A stretch of DNA of 64,000 nt from Streptomyces sp. 71268 (GCF_029392895.1 NZ_CP114200.1:1579501-1643500); one strand, 5' to 3'. Counted from the first letter of the stretch, positions 34,209 to 43,520 are shown. Notes: generated by a model not told the origin, from the letters alone. Made by a program: numbers and translations.

Positions 34209-35561
34209 TCAGGCCGGGTGCAGCCCGGGGACGAGCAGGTCGATCTGGCGTAGGACGCCGTCGTCGCCACCGAGCTGCGGGAAGTCCGGCAGCGCCTGCC
34301 GGCAGAGCGCGATGAGCTGGTCCCGCATGTCCCCGTCGCCCGGGTCGGTGGAGAAGGCGTAGAACTCGAAGGGCGGGCCGACCCGGGCCCCGTCGAGTGC
34401 GACAGGGGTGCTGACCAGGAGATCGGCGACGGGGTAGAGGACACCCTGCATGACGGCGATGAAGACGCGCTCCATGTGGTAGCGCTTGGGGTCGTTGACC
34501 CACCGCTCGTCGGCGACGGGCGTCGCGTACAACTGGTCGAGCAGCCGCAGCATGTAGGTGAAGGACGCGTTGAACAGGGCCAGCGGGCGGTAGATGGGCG
34601 AGCCCTGGTAGTCGGACAGGTGCGGGTTGGTGGCGAGCTTCTGCTCGACTGCGAGGTCGGAGTCGATGTTGACCTCCGCCTCGCGGGTGCCGTCCACGAT
34701 GCCGATGCCCTCGATGTGGCGGAGCATCCGGTTGAAGCGCTCGAAGTGGGTGTACTCCTCAAGGCCCGGGCGCGGGTTGTTCGGGTTCTTGGGCACCGTG
34801 CCCTTGCTCGGGTCGGCGCCCTCGCCCTGGTCGATGATGATGTTCAGGGCCTGGAGGGCGGTCTTCTGGTCGGTGACGACGACCGGTTTCCCGCCGCCGT
34901 ACTCGTTCCAGAACCCCCGGTTGTACTGGCACCCGCGCGCGCCGTCCTTGTTCCAGGGGATCTCACCCTTGCCGTCCAGGTGCTTGATGCCCTCGATGAC
35001 CCGGCGGTACAGCTCGCCGATGGTGGCGTACTCCCACACGTCACCGTCCTTGCGCACGATGCCGTCGGCGACCTCCTGGCCGGCGGGCAGGTCGTCGCTG
35101 GCGGGCACCTTGTGCGGCTTCTCGATCTCCAGGAAGGTCCCGCGCACCAGGTCGGTGGAGAGCGGGCCGAGCGCCAACGGCAGGGCGGGGTGGCGGTGCG
35201 GCAGGTCGCTCGGGAACTTCGGGACGAAGGTCTCGTCGCAGAACCGGATGCGGTCCCCCGCCCCGATCCCCACCAGCACGTTGCGCGCCAGGCACAGGTG
35301 CAGCATCTCCTCGACGGCGATGCCGAGGAGGGTGCGCAGCGCCCCGATGCCCGGGGACCACTGCGAGTAGCCCCGGGTCTTGATGGAGTACGCGGCGTAC
35401 AGGTACGGCCCGAGGGTGCACATCTCCACCTTCGCGGCGGCGTGCAGGTGGGAGACCAACTCCTCATACGTCTCGATTTTGCGGGTCGGGACCAGCGGCT
35501 CGGGCGGCGTGTAGGGCGGGGCGGCGAGTCGGGGGGCCTGGGTGGGTGCCGTGGCGGTCAC
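34209..35561 (-). CDS. VioB/RebD-type ferritin-like domain protein of the MNIO operon
   Basis: 450 residues from GTG 35561. Residues about 25-230 form a ferritin-like helical domain: EELVSHLHAAAKVEMCTLGP with the first Glu, GIAVEEMLHLCLARNVLVGI with the E-E-x-x-H motif, and a third acidic/His site in LEEYTHFERFNRML. This matches the domain named after iminophenyl-pyruvate dimer synthase (VioB, RebD). Standalone members are non-heme di-metal proteins of unknown reaction. It is the last gene of a four-gene operon and its start overlaps the preceding stop (GTGA). Alongside an MNIO enzyme and a Cys-rich peptide it may carry out a second oxidative step or handle iron or copper. No signal peptide is present. 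Confidence 0.85.
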   Translation of the reverse strand: MTATAPTQAPRLAAPPYTPPEPLVPTRKIETYEELVSHLHAAAKVEMCTLGPYLYAAYSIKTRGYSQWSPGIGALRTLLGIAVEEMLHLCLARNVLVGIGAGDRIRFCDETFVPKFPSDLPHRHPALPLALGPLSTDLVRGTFLEIEKPHKVPASDDLPAGQEVADGIVRKDGDVWEYATIGELYRRVIEGIKHLDGKGEIPWNKDGARGCQYNRGFWNEYGGGKPVVVTDQKTALQALNIIIDQGEGADPSKGTVPKNPNNPRPGLEEYTHFERFNRMLRHIEGIGIVDGTREAEVNIDSDLAVEQKLATNPHLSDYQGSPIYRPLALFNASFTYMLRLLDQLYATPVADERWVNDPKRYHMERVFIAVMQGVLYPVADLLVSTPVALDGARVGPPFEFYAFSTDPGDGDMRDQLIALCRQALPDFPQLGGDDGVLRQIDLLVPGLHPA

Positions 35562-36454
35562 GGGGCGGGCGTCCTTTCGCGGGTGGGGGTGCGCGCGGGG
35601 CGGTGCGGGGGTGACGGGGGTGCCGGGGTGTGGTGGTGCGGGGGCGGGGTGAGGAGGCCGGCGGTCGTCCAGGCGCGCAGCCAACGCGCGCCACGGGCCG
35701 CGGGGACCGCGCCGAGCGCCTCCCGCGCCGTCGCGGCGTGGGGCAGCGCGCGGAGCGCGGCGTACTGCTCCGGGGACAGTTCGCGCAGCACGACCGTGTA
35801 GTCGCGGCGGCTGACGGCCAGCCAGCTCGGCCGGTACCGGGGGCGGTCCGGGGTGGCCGCGCCGCGCCGCGCCGCCAGCAGGTACGGGTGGACGACGGCG
35901 CGGGTGCGCAGCAGCCGCAGGCACGGGGCCGGGGCCGGGGGCGCGCCGTCCAGCCAGGCCGCGTCGGGGAGGTCGGCCGGCGGCTGCCCCCGTTCGGCCG
36001 ACTCCTCCGTCCCCTCCGCGTCGAGCACCTCGCCGTACGTCCGCTCCAGGTGGGCCAGGTCCACGACGAGGTCGATCCACCGTTCGCGGGCCGCCGGGGC
36101 GAGGTGGGCGTCGGGGCGGTGGTGTTCGAGGTGGTCGGCGAACCGGTCGCCGAGCCGGGCCAGGGCCCAGGAGCGTGGCGGGCAGGCGTCCAGGTACTCG
36201 GCGCAGAAGCGGTCGAAGAGGTCGTCGCCGAGGAGGAGGCGCAGCGCCGGGTACGTGGTCCGCATGGACTCAAGGAGTCGCATCCGGTAGCTCGTGCGGT
36301 ACAGGTCCAGGCACGCCCGCGCGTCGAGCACGCCGCCGGCGGCCAACACCCGCCGCGCGGCGTCCGGTTCGGGCGGGTCGGCGGCGAGCAGCGCGGCCTG
36401 GAACCAGCTCTGGAGTCCGGACAGGGCGCCCGGCGCGTGGACCAGGTCAGCCAC
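35558..36454 (-). CDS. DUF2063 (HvfC/BufC-like) partner protein
   Basis: 298 residues from GTG 36454. The N-terminal domain (LSGLQSWFQAALLAADPPEP, YRTSYRMRLLESMRTTYPAL and LLGDDLFDRFCAEYLDACPP, residues 10-95) is the DUF2063 fold, once annotated as DNA-binding. In HvfABC/bufferin-type loci this protein is the partner that presents the precursor peptide to the DUF692 enzyme. The C-terminal part adds WLRAWTTAGLLTPPP, similar to the winged-helix-like end of BufC, then a Pro/His tail. It overlaps the MNIO gene by 8 nt and the ferritin-like gene by 4 nt. Confidence 0.85.
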   Translation of the reverse strand: MADLVHAPGALSGLQSWFQAALLAADPPEPDAARRVLAAGGVLDARACLDLYRTSYRMRLLESMRTTYPALRLLLGDDLFDRFCAEYLDACPPRSWALARLGDRFADHLEHHRPDAHLAPAARERWIDLVVDLAHLERTYGEVLDAEGTEESAERGQPPADLPDAAWLDGAPPAPAPCLRLLRTRAVVHPYLLAARRGAATPDRPRYRPSWLAVSRRDYTVVLRELSPEQYAALRALPHAATAREALGAVPAARGARWLRAWTTAGLLTPPPHHHTPAPPSPPHRPARTPTRERTPAP

Positions 36455-37322
36455 GGACGGCCCCGGCCGGGGACGGGCGCCCAGCGCGGCGGCGCGCCCG
36501 GTCGGCCTCGGCGGCCAGCCCGGGGAACGGCGGCAGGTGGTCGTCCCACTCGATGAGCGTGCTGACGCCGCCGGTGTGCTCCACCACCTGGTCGTACAGC
36601 TCCCACACGGGCTCCGCCACGGGGGCGTCGTGGGTGTCCACGATGTGCGTGCCGTGGTGCCGGTGCCCGGCCAGGTGGACGTAGGCCACCCGGTGGTGTG
36701 GCAGGTGGCGCAGGTAGGCGCGGGGGTCGAAGCCGTGGTTGACGGAGGAGACGTAGACGTTGTTGACGTCCAGCAGCACGGCGCAGTCGGCCTCCTCCGC
36801 GACCCGGGAGACGAACTCCCACTCGGGCATCTCCGCCCCGGCGAAGCCGACGTAGCTGCTCGGGTTCTCCAGCGCGATCGCGCGCCCCAACACGTCCTGG
36901 ACCAGCCGCACCCGGCGTACGACGTGGCGCAGGGCCTCCTCGGTGAACGGCAGCGGCAGCAGTTCGTGGCTGTGCGCGCCCGCCGCGCCCGTCCAGCACA
37001 GGTGGTCCGAGACCCAGACCGCGCGGACCTCGTCGGCCAGGCGCCGCAGCAGTGCCAGGTAGTCGCGGTCCAGCGGGTCGGTGCTGCCGACGGACAGGCA
37101 CACCCCGTGCAGCAGGACGGGGTAGCGCTCGGCGATCTCGGCCAGCGCGCGGCGCCGCGCGCCGCGCGAGTCCAGGTAGTTCTCGGTGATCGCCTCGAAG
37201 AAGTCGACCTCGGGCCAGTGCGCGCGGATGTGGGGGACGTGCGGGCCGCGCAGCCCGACGCCGAAGCCGAGGCGGCGCGCGCCCGGGCCGGTGGCCCGGG
37301 CCGGCGCGCCCGCCTCAGGCAT
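36447..37322 (-). CDS. DUF692 / MNIO multinuclear iron-dependent oxidative enzyme
   Basis: 291 residues of a TIM-barrel fold related to MbnB, TglH and BufB. Metal-ligand positions are all recognisable: FFEAITENYLDSRG, VLLHGVCLSVGSTDPLD, AVWVSDHLCWTGA (S-D-H), AIALENPSSYVGF, LLDVNNVYVSSVNHGFDP, and VHLAGHRHHGTHIVDTHDAP, then IEWDDHLPPFP. Known members use two or three Fe ions to remodel Cys residues of peptides to oxazolone-thioamide, thiooxazole or related groups. The ATG at 37322 overlaps the end of the Cys-rich peptide gene by 8 nt, a strong sign that this peptide is the substrate. Confidence 0.92.
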   Translation of the reverse strand: MPEAGAPARATGPGARRLGFGVGLRGPHVPHIRAHWPEVDFFEAITENYLDSRGARRRALAEIAERYPVLLHGVCLSVGSTDPLDRDYLALLRRLADEVRAVWVSDHLCWTGAAGAHSHELLPLPFTEEALRHVVRRVRLVQDVLGRAIALENPSSYVGFAGAEMPEWEFVSRVAEEADCAVLLDVNNVYVSSVNHGFDPRAYLRHLPHHRVAYVHLAGHRHHGTHIVDTHDAPVAEPVWELYDQVVEHTGGVSTLIEWDDHLPPFPGLAAEADRARRRAGRPSPAGAVRG

Positions 37323-37914
37323 GCGTGGGCTTCTTGACGACGTCGTACGGGGGGATGACGTCGTCGGGCCAGCCCTGGCCGGGCGAGGGGCCGAAGGCGA
37401 GGCCCGCCTCGTACATCCGGGCCTCGAACAGCTTGCGGGCCAGCTTCCACACGCTCTTGCCCTTGTGCGGGCCGCACGCCAGCACGCGGCTCTCGTTGAT
37501 GGGGCTGGCGCAACTGCCGTTCCAGCGGCACGCCTGCTCGCCCGGGTGGGCCTGCTCGTAGTCGCTGCCGGCGTACCCGCAGCCGCCCAGGCCCCGACAG
37601 GCGCCCTCGCCGTGGCAGACGTGCACGACGGTCGCGCACTGGCCCATGCCGGCCATCGGGGCCGTTCCCGGCGCGTCCTGGTTGCGGCAGGAGTTCAGGC
37701 CCATGCAGACGTGCAGTTCCTTCGGCTGGTCGTCTTCCGGCCAGGAAGCGCCGCTGTCGGGCGCCTCGCTGAGGTGGAGTCGGCGCCCCTCGCCCGACTC
37801 GTGGTGGCCGGCCTTCACGTCGGCGACGATGGCGTGCACCGCGGCGCGCGCCCGCTCGACGTCCTCCGAGTTCACGGCGCCGTCCGGGGACACGTGGCCG
37901 TTTCCCTGACTCAC
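37315..37914 (-). CDS. Cys-rich protein with repeated C-x5-C motifs, candidate MNIO substrate
   Basis: 199 residues from GTG 37914 (GGAGG eight bases upstream). Nine Cys lie at residues 70, 76, 93, 100, 106, 112, 129, 135 and 147. They form four C-x5-C units: CMGLNSC, CHGEGAC, CRGLGGC and CRWNGSC. The first 65 residues are charged and Cys-free, like a leader, and the last 50 are also Cys-free (KSVWKLARKLFEARMYEAGL). There is no signal peptide, unlike the bufferin precursors. It is first in an overlapping operon with MNIO, DUF2063 and ferritin-like genes. I infer that it is modified on Cys; a metal-binding scaffold without modification is the alternative. Confidence 0.8.
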   Translation of the reverse strand: MSQGNGHVSPDGAVNSEDVERARAAVHAIVADVKAGHHESGEGRRLHLSEAPDSGASWPEDDQPKELHVCMGLNSCRNQDAPGTAPMAGMGQCATVVHVCHGEGACRGLGGCGYAGSDYEQAHPGEQACRWNGSCASPINESRVLACGPHKGKSVWKLARKLFEARMYEAGLAFGPSPGQGWPDDVIPPYDVVKKPTHA

Positions 37915-38107
37915 GGATCTACCTCCGCGCTTGATCGTTCGCGTACCGACACGGCGAGCATGTGTCGCGGGGTCGCCATCGTGCCCGACCTGACGTGTCG
38001 TCTCTTCTCGCGCGGAGCGCGCGGCGCCCGAATCCCGCGAATGGCCGACGCGTCGGGCGGCCCGTTTGGCGGGGGCCGGGTGGCGGGTGGTGGCGGGCGG
38101 GGGCCGG

Positions 38108-39400
38108 TCAGGTCCGGGGCGGCGGCGGGGCGTGGTGGATGGGGGTATGCGCGCCGGTCAGCGGGGTGCCGGTGCCGCCGCGGCGGTCGGCCACGATCTC
38201 GGCCGCGATGGACAGGGCCGTCTCCTCCGGCGTGCGGGCGCCGAGGTCGAGGCCGATGGGCGAGCGCAGCCGGGACAGTTCGCGCTCGGTCAGACCGGCG
38301 GCGCGCAGCCGGCGCAGCCGGTCCAGGTGGGTGCGCCGGGAGCCCATGGCGCCGACGTAGCCGACCGGCAGCCGCAGCGCGCGCTCAAGCAGCGGGATGT
38401 CGAACTTGGCGTCGTGGGTGAGCACGCACAGCACGGTGCGGCCGTCGATGCCACCGCCGGCGCGCCCCTCGTTTGCCCCCTCCCCCGCGTGCGCCCCGCC
38501 CGGCTCGGTCCCGGCGGCCCGGGCGGACCGGGTGACCTGGGCGTCCAGGTAGCGGTGCGGCCAGTCGGCCACCACCTCGTCCGCCTCCGGGAAGCGTTCG
38601 GGCGTCGCGAAGACCGGGCGGGCGTCGCACACGCTCACGTGGTAGCCGAGGAACCCGCCGACCCGTACCAGGGCGCTCGCGAAGTCCACCGCGCCGAAGA
38701 TGATCATGCGGGGGGCCGGCACGCTGGACTCGACGAGCACGGTGACCGGCTCCCCGCAGCGCTCGCCCGTCGCGCCGATGGTGCGGGTGTCGGTACGGCC
38801 CGCGTCCAGCAGGGCGGCGGCCTCGGCCGCCGCGGTGCGGTCCAGCGCCGGGTCGCCGCCGAGCGAGCCGGTGTACCCGCCGCCGGGCCGCACCAGCAGG
38901 GCGCCGCCGACGAATTCGGCCGGGCCGGTGACGACCCGCACCAGCGCCGCCGCCCGCCCGCGGGCCGCCGCGTCCAGCGCCGCCGCCACCGTCGCCGACG
39001 CCTCCCCGGCCGCCCGGCCACCGGGCCCCGCGTCACCGGGACCCGCGTCGCCGGAACCCGCGTCACCGGCCCGGCCCGAAAGGCCGCCGCCGCGCACCGG
39101 TGTGACCAGCACGTCGATCACCCCGCCGCAGGTCAGGCCGACGGCGAAGGCGTCGTCGTCGCTGTAGCCGAAGCGTTCGACGGTGCCGCGCCCGGTCTCC
39201 AGGGCCCGCTGGCACAGCTCGTACACCGCCCCCTCCACGCAGCCGCCGGAGACCGAGCCGACGGCCGCGCCGTCGGCGTCCACGGCCAGCGCGGCGCCCA
39301 CCTCGCGGGGCGCGCTGCCGCTCACGGCCACCACCGTGGCGGCGGCGAAGTCCCGCCCCGCCGCGCGCCACCGCGTCAGTTCGTCGGCGATGTCCAGCAT
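38108..39400 (-). CDS. XdhC/CoxI family protein (xanthine dehydrogenase maturation)
   Basis: 430 residues from ATG 39400. The N-terminal XdhC_CoxI domain shows AATVVAVSGSAPREVGAALA and GSVSGGCVEGAVYELCQ, with CGGVIDVLVTPV near residue 95. The C-terminal Rossmann domain has MIIFGAVDFASALVRVGGFL, VCDARPVFATPERFPEADEV and VGYVGAMGSRRTHLDRLRRL. XdhC inserts or carries the sulfurated Mo cofactor for xanthine dehydrogenase. An Ala/Gly/Pro insertion of about 40 residues in the middle (DAGSGDAGPGDAGPGG) is unusual and looks like a linker expansion. It lies in the same orientation as the permease and the xdh genes. Confidence 0.9.
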   Translation of the reverse strand: MLDIADELTRWRAAGRDFAAATVVAVSGSAPREVGAALAVDADGAAVGSVSGGCVEGAVYELCQRALETGRGTVERFGYSDDDAFAVGLTCGGVIDVLVTPVRGGGLSGRAGDAGSGDAGPGDAGPGGRAAGEASATVAAALDAAARGRAAALVRVVTGPAEFVGGALLVRPGGGYTGSLGGDPALDRTAAAEAAALLDAGRTDTRTIGATGERCGEPVTVLVESSVPAPRMIIFGAVDFASALVRVGGFLGYHVSVCDARPVFATPERFPEADEVVADWPHRYLDAQVTRSARAAGTEPGGAHAGEGANEGRAGGGIDGRTVLCVLTHDAKFDIPLLERALRLPVGYVGAMGSRRTHLDRLRRLRAAGLTERELSRLRSPIGLDLGARTPEETALSIAAEIVADRRGGTGTPLTGAHTPIHHAPPPPRT

Positions 39401-39453
39401 GGTTCTCAGCTCCCTCGGCGTTACAAGCGGGCGCGGCGCTCGGGACTCGACGG

Positions 39454-40905
39454 CTAGGCCGCCCCGAGCCAGCCCTCGATGGGGTGCAGAGCGAAGTAGA
39501 CCGTGAAGACGACGGCCAGCGCCCACAGGAAGGGGCCCGGCTCGCGCCATTGCCCCCGCGCGGCCCTGAGACAGACGTACGCGATGACGCCCGCGCCGAC
39601 CCCGACCGTGATCGAGTACGTGAACGGCATGAGCGCCACGGTCAGGAACACCGGCACGGCCGCCGTGTGGTCGGCCCAGTCCACGTGGCGGGCGTCGCGC
39701 AGCATCATCGCGCCGATCACCACCAGCGCCGCGGCGGCCACCTGGGCCGGCACCATCTGGGTGAGCGGCGTGAAGAAGAGGCAGGCCGCGAAGAGGAGGC
39801 CGGTGACGACGCTGGCGAGCCCGGTGCGGGCGCCCTCGCCGGCGCCGGTGGCCGACTCGATGAAGACGGTCTGGCCCGACGCGCCGCTCACGCCGCCGAT
39901 GGCCCCGCCCGCGCCGTCGACGAACAGCGCCTTGCTCAGCCCGGGCATGCGGCCCCGCTCGTCCGCCAGCCCTGCCTGGGTGCCGACGCCGATGATGGTG
40001 GCCATGGCGTCGAAGAAGCCGGCGAGCACCAGCGTGAAGACGATGACGCCGACGGTCACCCCGCCGATCTCGCCCCAGCCGCCGAACTCCACCTGCCCGA
40101 TGAGCGAGAAGTCCGGCCGCGAGACGGCGTGGCCCGGCGGCTGGGGCGGCCGGCCGCCCCAGGTCGCGGCCGGCAGGTCCCCGACGGCCTGGACGACCAC
40201 GGCGACGACGGTGCCGGCCACGATGCCGACGAGCAGCGCGCCGGGAACCTCGCGGGCCTGCAGCATGAAGATCAGCAGCAGCGTCACGCAGAAGATCAGC
40301 ACGGGCCAGCCACGGAGTTCGCCGTCCACGCCGAGCGTGACCGGCGCGCCGGCGCCGACGAAGCCCGCCTTGACGAGGCCGAGCAGCGCGACGAACATCC
40401 CGATGCCCATGGTGATGCCGTGCCGCAGCGGCGCCGGGATGGCGTTCATGATCGCCTCGCGCAGCCCGGTGACCACGAGGAGCATGATGACGGCGCCGTA
40501 GACGACGCACATGCCCATCGCCTGCGGCCACGTCATGTACGGCACCACCTGGGTGGTGAGGACGGCGGAGACGCTGAGCCCGGCTGCCAGCGCCAGCGGC
40601 ACCCTGCCGACCAGGCCCATCAACAGCGTGGTCACGGCGGCTGCCAGGGCGGTGGCCGTGATCAGCGCGGGCCGTTCCAGCGTGTGCTCGGCGGCGTCGG
40701 GCCCGCCCAGCAGCACGGGGTTGAGCAGCAGGATGTAGGCCATCGCCATGAAGGTGGTGACGCCGCCGCGCACCTCGCGGGCGAGCGTCGAACCGCGCGC
40801 CGTGATGTGGAAGTACCGGTCGATCCGGGAGGGGCCGGTGGGCGCTGGCGGGTCGGCGCCCACCTCGTCGGCCGTGGCCGGTGGCCGGGTTGACGGTCGG
40901 GTCAT
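39454..40905 (-). CDS. NCS2/AzgA-type purine permease
   Basis: 483 residues with about 12-14 membrane segments. RYFHITARGSTLAREVRGGV followed by TTFMAMAYILLLNPVLLG is the start typical of AzgA/PbuG hypoxanthine-guanine permeases. FDAMATIIGVGTQAGLADER near residue 285 and GASGQTVFIESATGAGEGAR near residue 335 form the substrate-binding core of the family. It takes up hypoxanthine, guanine or adenine by proton symport. It is placed between XdhC and xanthine dehydrogenase genes, so it feeds the purine catabolic route encoded here. Confidence 0.92.
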   Translation of the reverse strand: MTRPSTRPPATADEVGADPPAPTGPSRIDRYFHITARGSTLAREVRGGVTTFMAMAYILLLNPVLLGGPDAAEHTLERPALITATALAAAVTTLLMGLVGRVPLALAAGLSVSAVLTTQVVPYMTWPQAMGMCVVYGAVIMLLVVTGLREAIMNAIPAPLRHGITMGIGMFVALLGLVKAGFVGAGAPVTLGVDGELRGWPVLIFCVTLLLIFMLQAREVPGALLVGIVAGTVVAVVVQAVGDLPAATWGGRPPQPPGHAVSRPDFSLIGQVEFGGWGEIGGVTVGVIVFTLVLAGFFDAMATIIGVGTQAGLADERGRMPGLSKALFVDGAGGAIGGVSGASGQTVFIESATGAGEGARTGLASVVTGLLFAACLFFTPLTQMVPAQVAAAALVVIGAMMLRDARHVDWADHTAAVPVFLTVALMPFTYSITVGVGAGVIAYVCLRAARGQWREPGPFLWALAVVFTVYFALHPIEGWLGAA

Positions 40906-41133
40906 GGTGCGTGTCTCCCTGGGGTGAGGGCGCCCGCGGCGACCGCGGGGCGCGGGGACGCTGCCGCACGACCCGGGGGACGGCCCGAGACGAACGCTCG
41001 CTCTCCTTCGGTGTGCTGGCCTCCTCGGAATCGGTCGCGGTGTCGGGCCCGCCCGCGCGTGGGCGGGCCCGACACCGCCGGGCCCCGGCGCCGCGCGCGG
41101 CCGGGGCCGGGAACGTCGCGGACCAGGCGCCGG

Positions 41134-43518
41134 TCAGGTGCCGGTGAGGTGCTCGGGGCGTACGGGCACCCGGCGCAGCGGGAGGCCGGTGGCCGCGCGG
41201 ATGGCGGCGACGATGGCGGGCGTGGCCGAGAGGGTGGGCGCCTCTCCGACGCCGCGCAGCCCGTACGGGGCGTGCGGGTCGGCGAGTTCGAGCACGTCGA
41301 CGGGGATGCTCGGGGTGTCGACGATGGTGGGGATGAGGTAGTCCGTGAAGGACGGGTTGCGCACCTTCCCGCCCGCGACGACGACCTCCTCAAGGACGGC
41401 GAGGCCGAGCCCCTGCGTGCTGCCGCCCTGGATCTGGCCGGCGACCGACAGCGGGTTGAGCGCCTTGCCGACGTCCTGCGCGCAGGCCAGCTCCACGACC
41501 TTGACCAGGCCGAGTTCGGTGTCCACCTCGACCACGGCGCGGTGCGCGGCGAACGAGTACTGCACGTGCCCGAACCCCTGGCCCGTGTGCGGGTCGAGCG
41601 CCTCGGTCGGGCGGTGCCGCCACTCCCGTTCCACGTCGACGACCTCGTCCCCGAGCACGTCCGCCAGGTCGGCCAGCACCTCGCCGCCGTCCGTGACGAC
41701 CTTGCCGCCCTCCAGGAGCAGTTCGGCCGTGGCCCAGGCCGGGTGGTGGCTGCCGAACCGGGCCCGGCCGAGGTCGAGCACCCGCTCGCGGACGAGTTCG
41801 CACGCGCGGCGGATCGCGCCCCCGGTGACGTAGGTCTGCCGGGAGGCGGAGGTGGAGCCGGCGGAGCCGATGCGGGTGTCGGCGGGGTGGATGGTCACCT
41901 CGGCGACGCCGAGTTCGGTGCGGGCGATCTGCGCGTGCACCGTGACGCCGCCCTGCCCGACCTCGGCCATCGCGGTGTGCACCGCCGCGACCGGCTCGCC
42001 GGCCACCACCTGGAGGCGCACCCGGGCGGTGGAGTAGTCGTCGAACCCCTCCGAGAAGCCCACGTTCTTGACGCCGACGGCGTAGCCGACGCCGCGCACC
42101 ACCCCCTCGCCGTGTGTGGTGCCGGCCCGGCCGCCGGGCAGCGCGCGTACGTCGATGGTCTCGCCGGCCTCGTCGGCGGTGACCCACTGCCGCTCGGGCG
42201 GCATCGGCATCGCGCGCACTCGGCGCAGCAGTTCGGCGACCGGCGCCGGCGAGTCCACCACCTGCCCGGTGGGCATCGCGGCGCCCTGCGACAGCGCGTT
42301 GCGCCGCCTCAGCTCCACCGGGTGCAGGCCGAGTTCGGCGGCGAGCTTGTCCATCTGCGACTCGTACGCGAAGCACGCCTGGACGGCGCCGAAGCCGCGC
42401 ATGGCGCCGCAGGGCGGGTTGTTGGTGTAGAGCGCGAGGGCCTCGATGTCGACGTTGGCGATGGCGTACGGGCCGGCGCCGAGCGAGGCCGCGTTGCCGA
42501 CGACCGCCGGGGACGCCGAGGCGTACGCGCCGCCGTCGAGCACGATGCGGCAGGTCAGGTACTGGATGACGCCGTCGCGGCTGGCCCCGTGCTCGTAGTG
42601 CAGCCTGGCCGGGTGGCGGTGCACGTGGCCGAAGAACGACTCGAACCGGTTGTAGACCATCTTGACGGGCTTGCCGGTGTGCAGCGCGAGCAGGCAGGCG
42701 TGGGCCTGCATCGACAGGTCCTCGCGCCCGCCGAAGGCGCCGCCGACGCCGGAGAGCGTCATCCGCACCTTGTCCTCGGGCAGGCCGAGGACGGGCGCGA
42801 GCTGGCGCAGGTCGGAGTGGAGCCACTGGGTGGCGATGTACAGGTCGACGCCGCCGTCGGCGGCGGGCACGGCGAGCCCCGACTCGGGGCCGAGGAACGC
42901 CTGGTCCTGCATGCCGATCTCGTAGTCGCCGCTGACCACGACGTCGGCGCGGGCCCGGGCCGCGGCCACGTCGCCGCGCCTGACGGGCTGCCGGTGCACG
43001 ATGTTGGGGTGCGGCACGTGGGCGGCGTGCGCGTCGGTGCGCCCGGGGTGCAGCACCGGCGCGTTTGGGGCCAGCGCGCTGGCCTCGTCGGTGATCGGGG
43101 TCAGCTCCCGGTAGTCCACGACGATCCTGGCGGCGGCCCGGCGCGCGGTCTCGGGGTGGTCGGCGGCGACGACGGCCACCGGCTCGCCGTGGCAGCGCAC
43201 CACGTCCCGGGCCAGCACCGGCTGGTCGGCGATCTCCAGCCCGTAGTGGGTGGCGGCGGGCAGGTCGGCGTGGGTGAGGACGGCGTACACGCCCGGCACG
43301 CGCAGGGCCTGGCTCACGTCGACGGCGCGGATCTCGGCGTACGCGTGCGGGCTGCGCAGCGTGTGGCCCCACAGCATGTCCTCGTGCCACAGGTCGGAGG
43401 CGTACGCGAAGTCGCCGGTGACCTTGAGCGTGCCGTCCGGGCGTGGCGTGGACTCGCCGACGCCGCCCCGGACCTGGCTGGCCTGCGTGAGGCTGGCCGG
43501 GATGCGGATGGCGCCCAT
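41134..43518 (-). CDS. Xanthine dehydrogenase, molybdopterin-binding large subunit
   Basis: 794 residues from ATG 43518 (GGAGG six bases upstream; GTG 43524 also possible). GDFAYASDLWHEDMLWGHTL opens the Mo-subunit fold. GVGGAFGGREDLSMQAHACL near residue 240 is the Q/G-FGG-type Mo-pterin loop, CGAMRGFGAVQACFAYESQM near residue 340 contacts the cofactor, and the C-terminal GLRGVGEAPTLSATPAIVAA holds the catalytic Glu (GVGE). It oxidises hypoxanthine and xanthine to urate. With the FAD subunit and the 2Fe-2S subunit it forms a three-gene operon transcribed away from the PucR gene. Confidence 0.93.
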   Translation of the reverse strand: MGAIRIPASLTQASQVRGGVGESTPRPDGTLKVTGDFAYASDLWHEDMLWGHTLRSPHAYAEIRAVDVSQALRVPGVYAVLTHADLPAATHYGLEIADQPVLARDVVRCHGEPVAVVAADHPETARRAAARIVVDYRELTPITDEASALAPNAPVLHPGRTDAHAAHVPHPNIVHRQPVRRGDVAAARARADVVVSGDYEIGMQDQAFLGPESGLAVPAADGGVDLYIATQWLHSDLRQLAPVLGLPEDKVRMTLSGVGGAFGGREDLSMQAHACLLALHTGKPVKMVYNRFESFFGHVHRHPARLHYEHGASRDGVIQYLTCRIVLDGGAYASASPAVVGNAASLGAGPYAIANVDIEALALYTNNPPCGAMRGFGAVQACFAYESQMDKLAAELGLHPVELRRRNALSQGAAMPTGQVVDSPAPVAELLRRVRAMPMPPERQWVTADEAGETIDVRALPGGRAGTTHGEGVVRGVGYAVGVKNVGFSEGFDDYSTARVRLQVVAGEPVAAVHTAMAEVGQGGVTVHAQIARTELGVAEVTIHPADTRIGSAGSTSASRQTYVTGGAIRRACELVRERVLDLGRARFGSHHPAWATAELLLEGGKVVTDGGEVLADLADVLGDEVVDVEREWRHRPTEALDPHTGQGFGHVQYSFAAHRAVVEVDTELGLVKVVELACAQDVGKALNPLSVAGQIQGGSTQGLGLAVLEEVVVAGGKVRNPSFTDYLIPTIVDTPSIPVDVLELADPHAPYGLRGVGEAPTLSATPAIVAAIRAATGLPLRRVPVRPEHLTGT

Positions 43519-43520
43519 GG

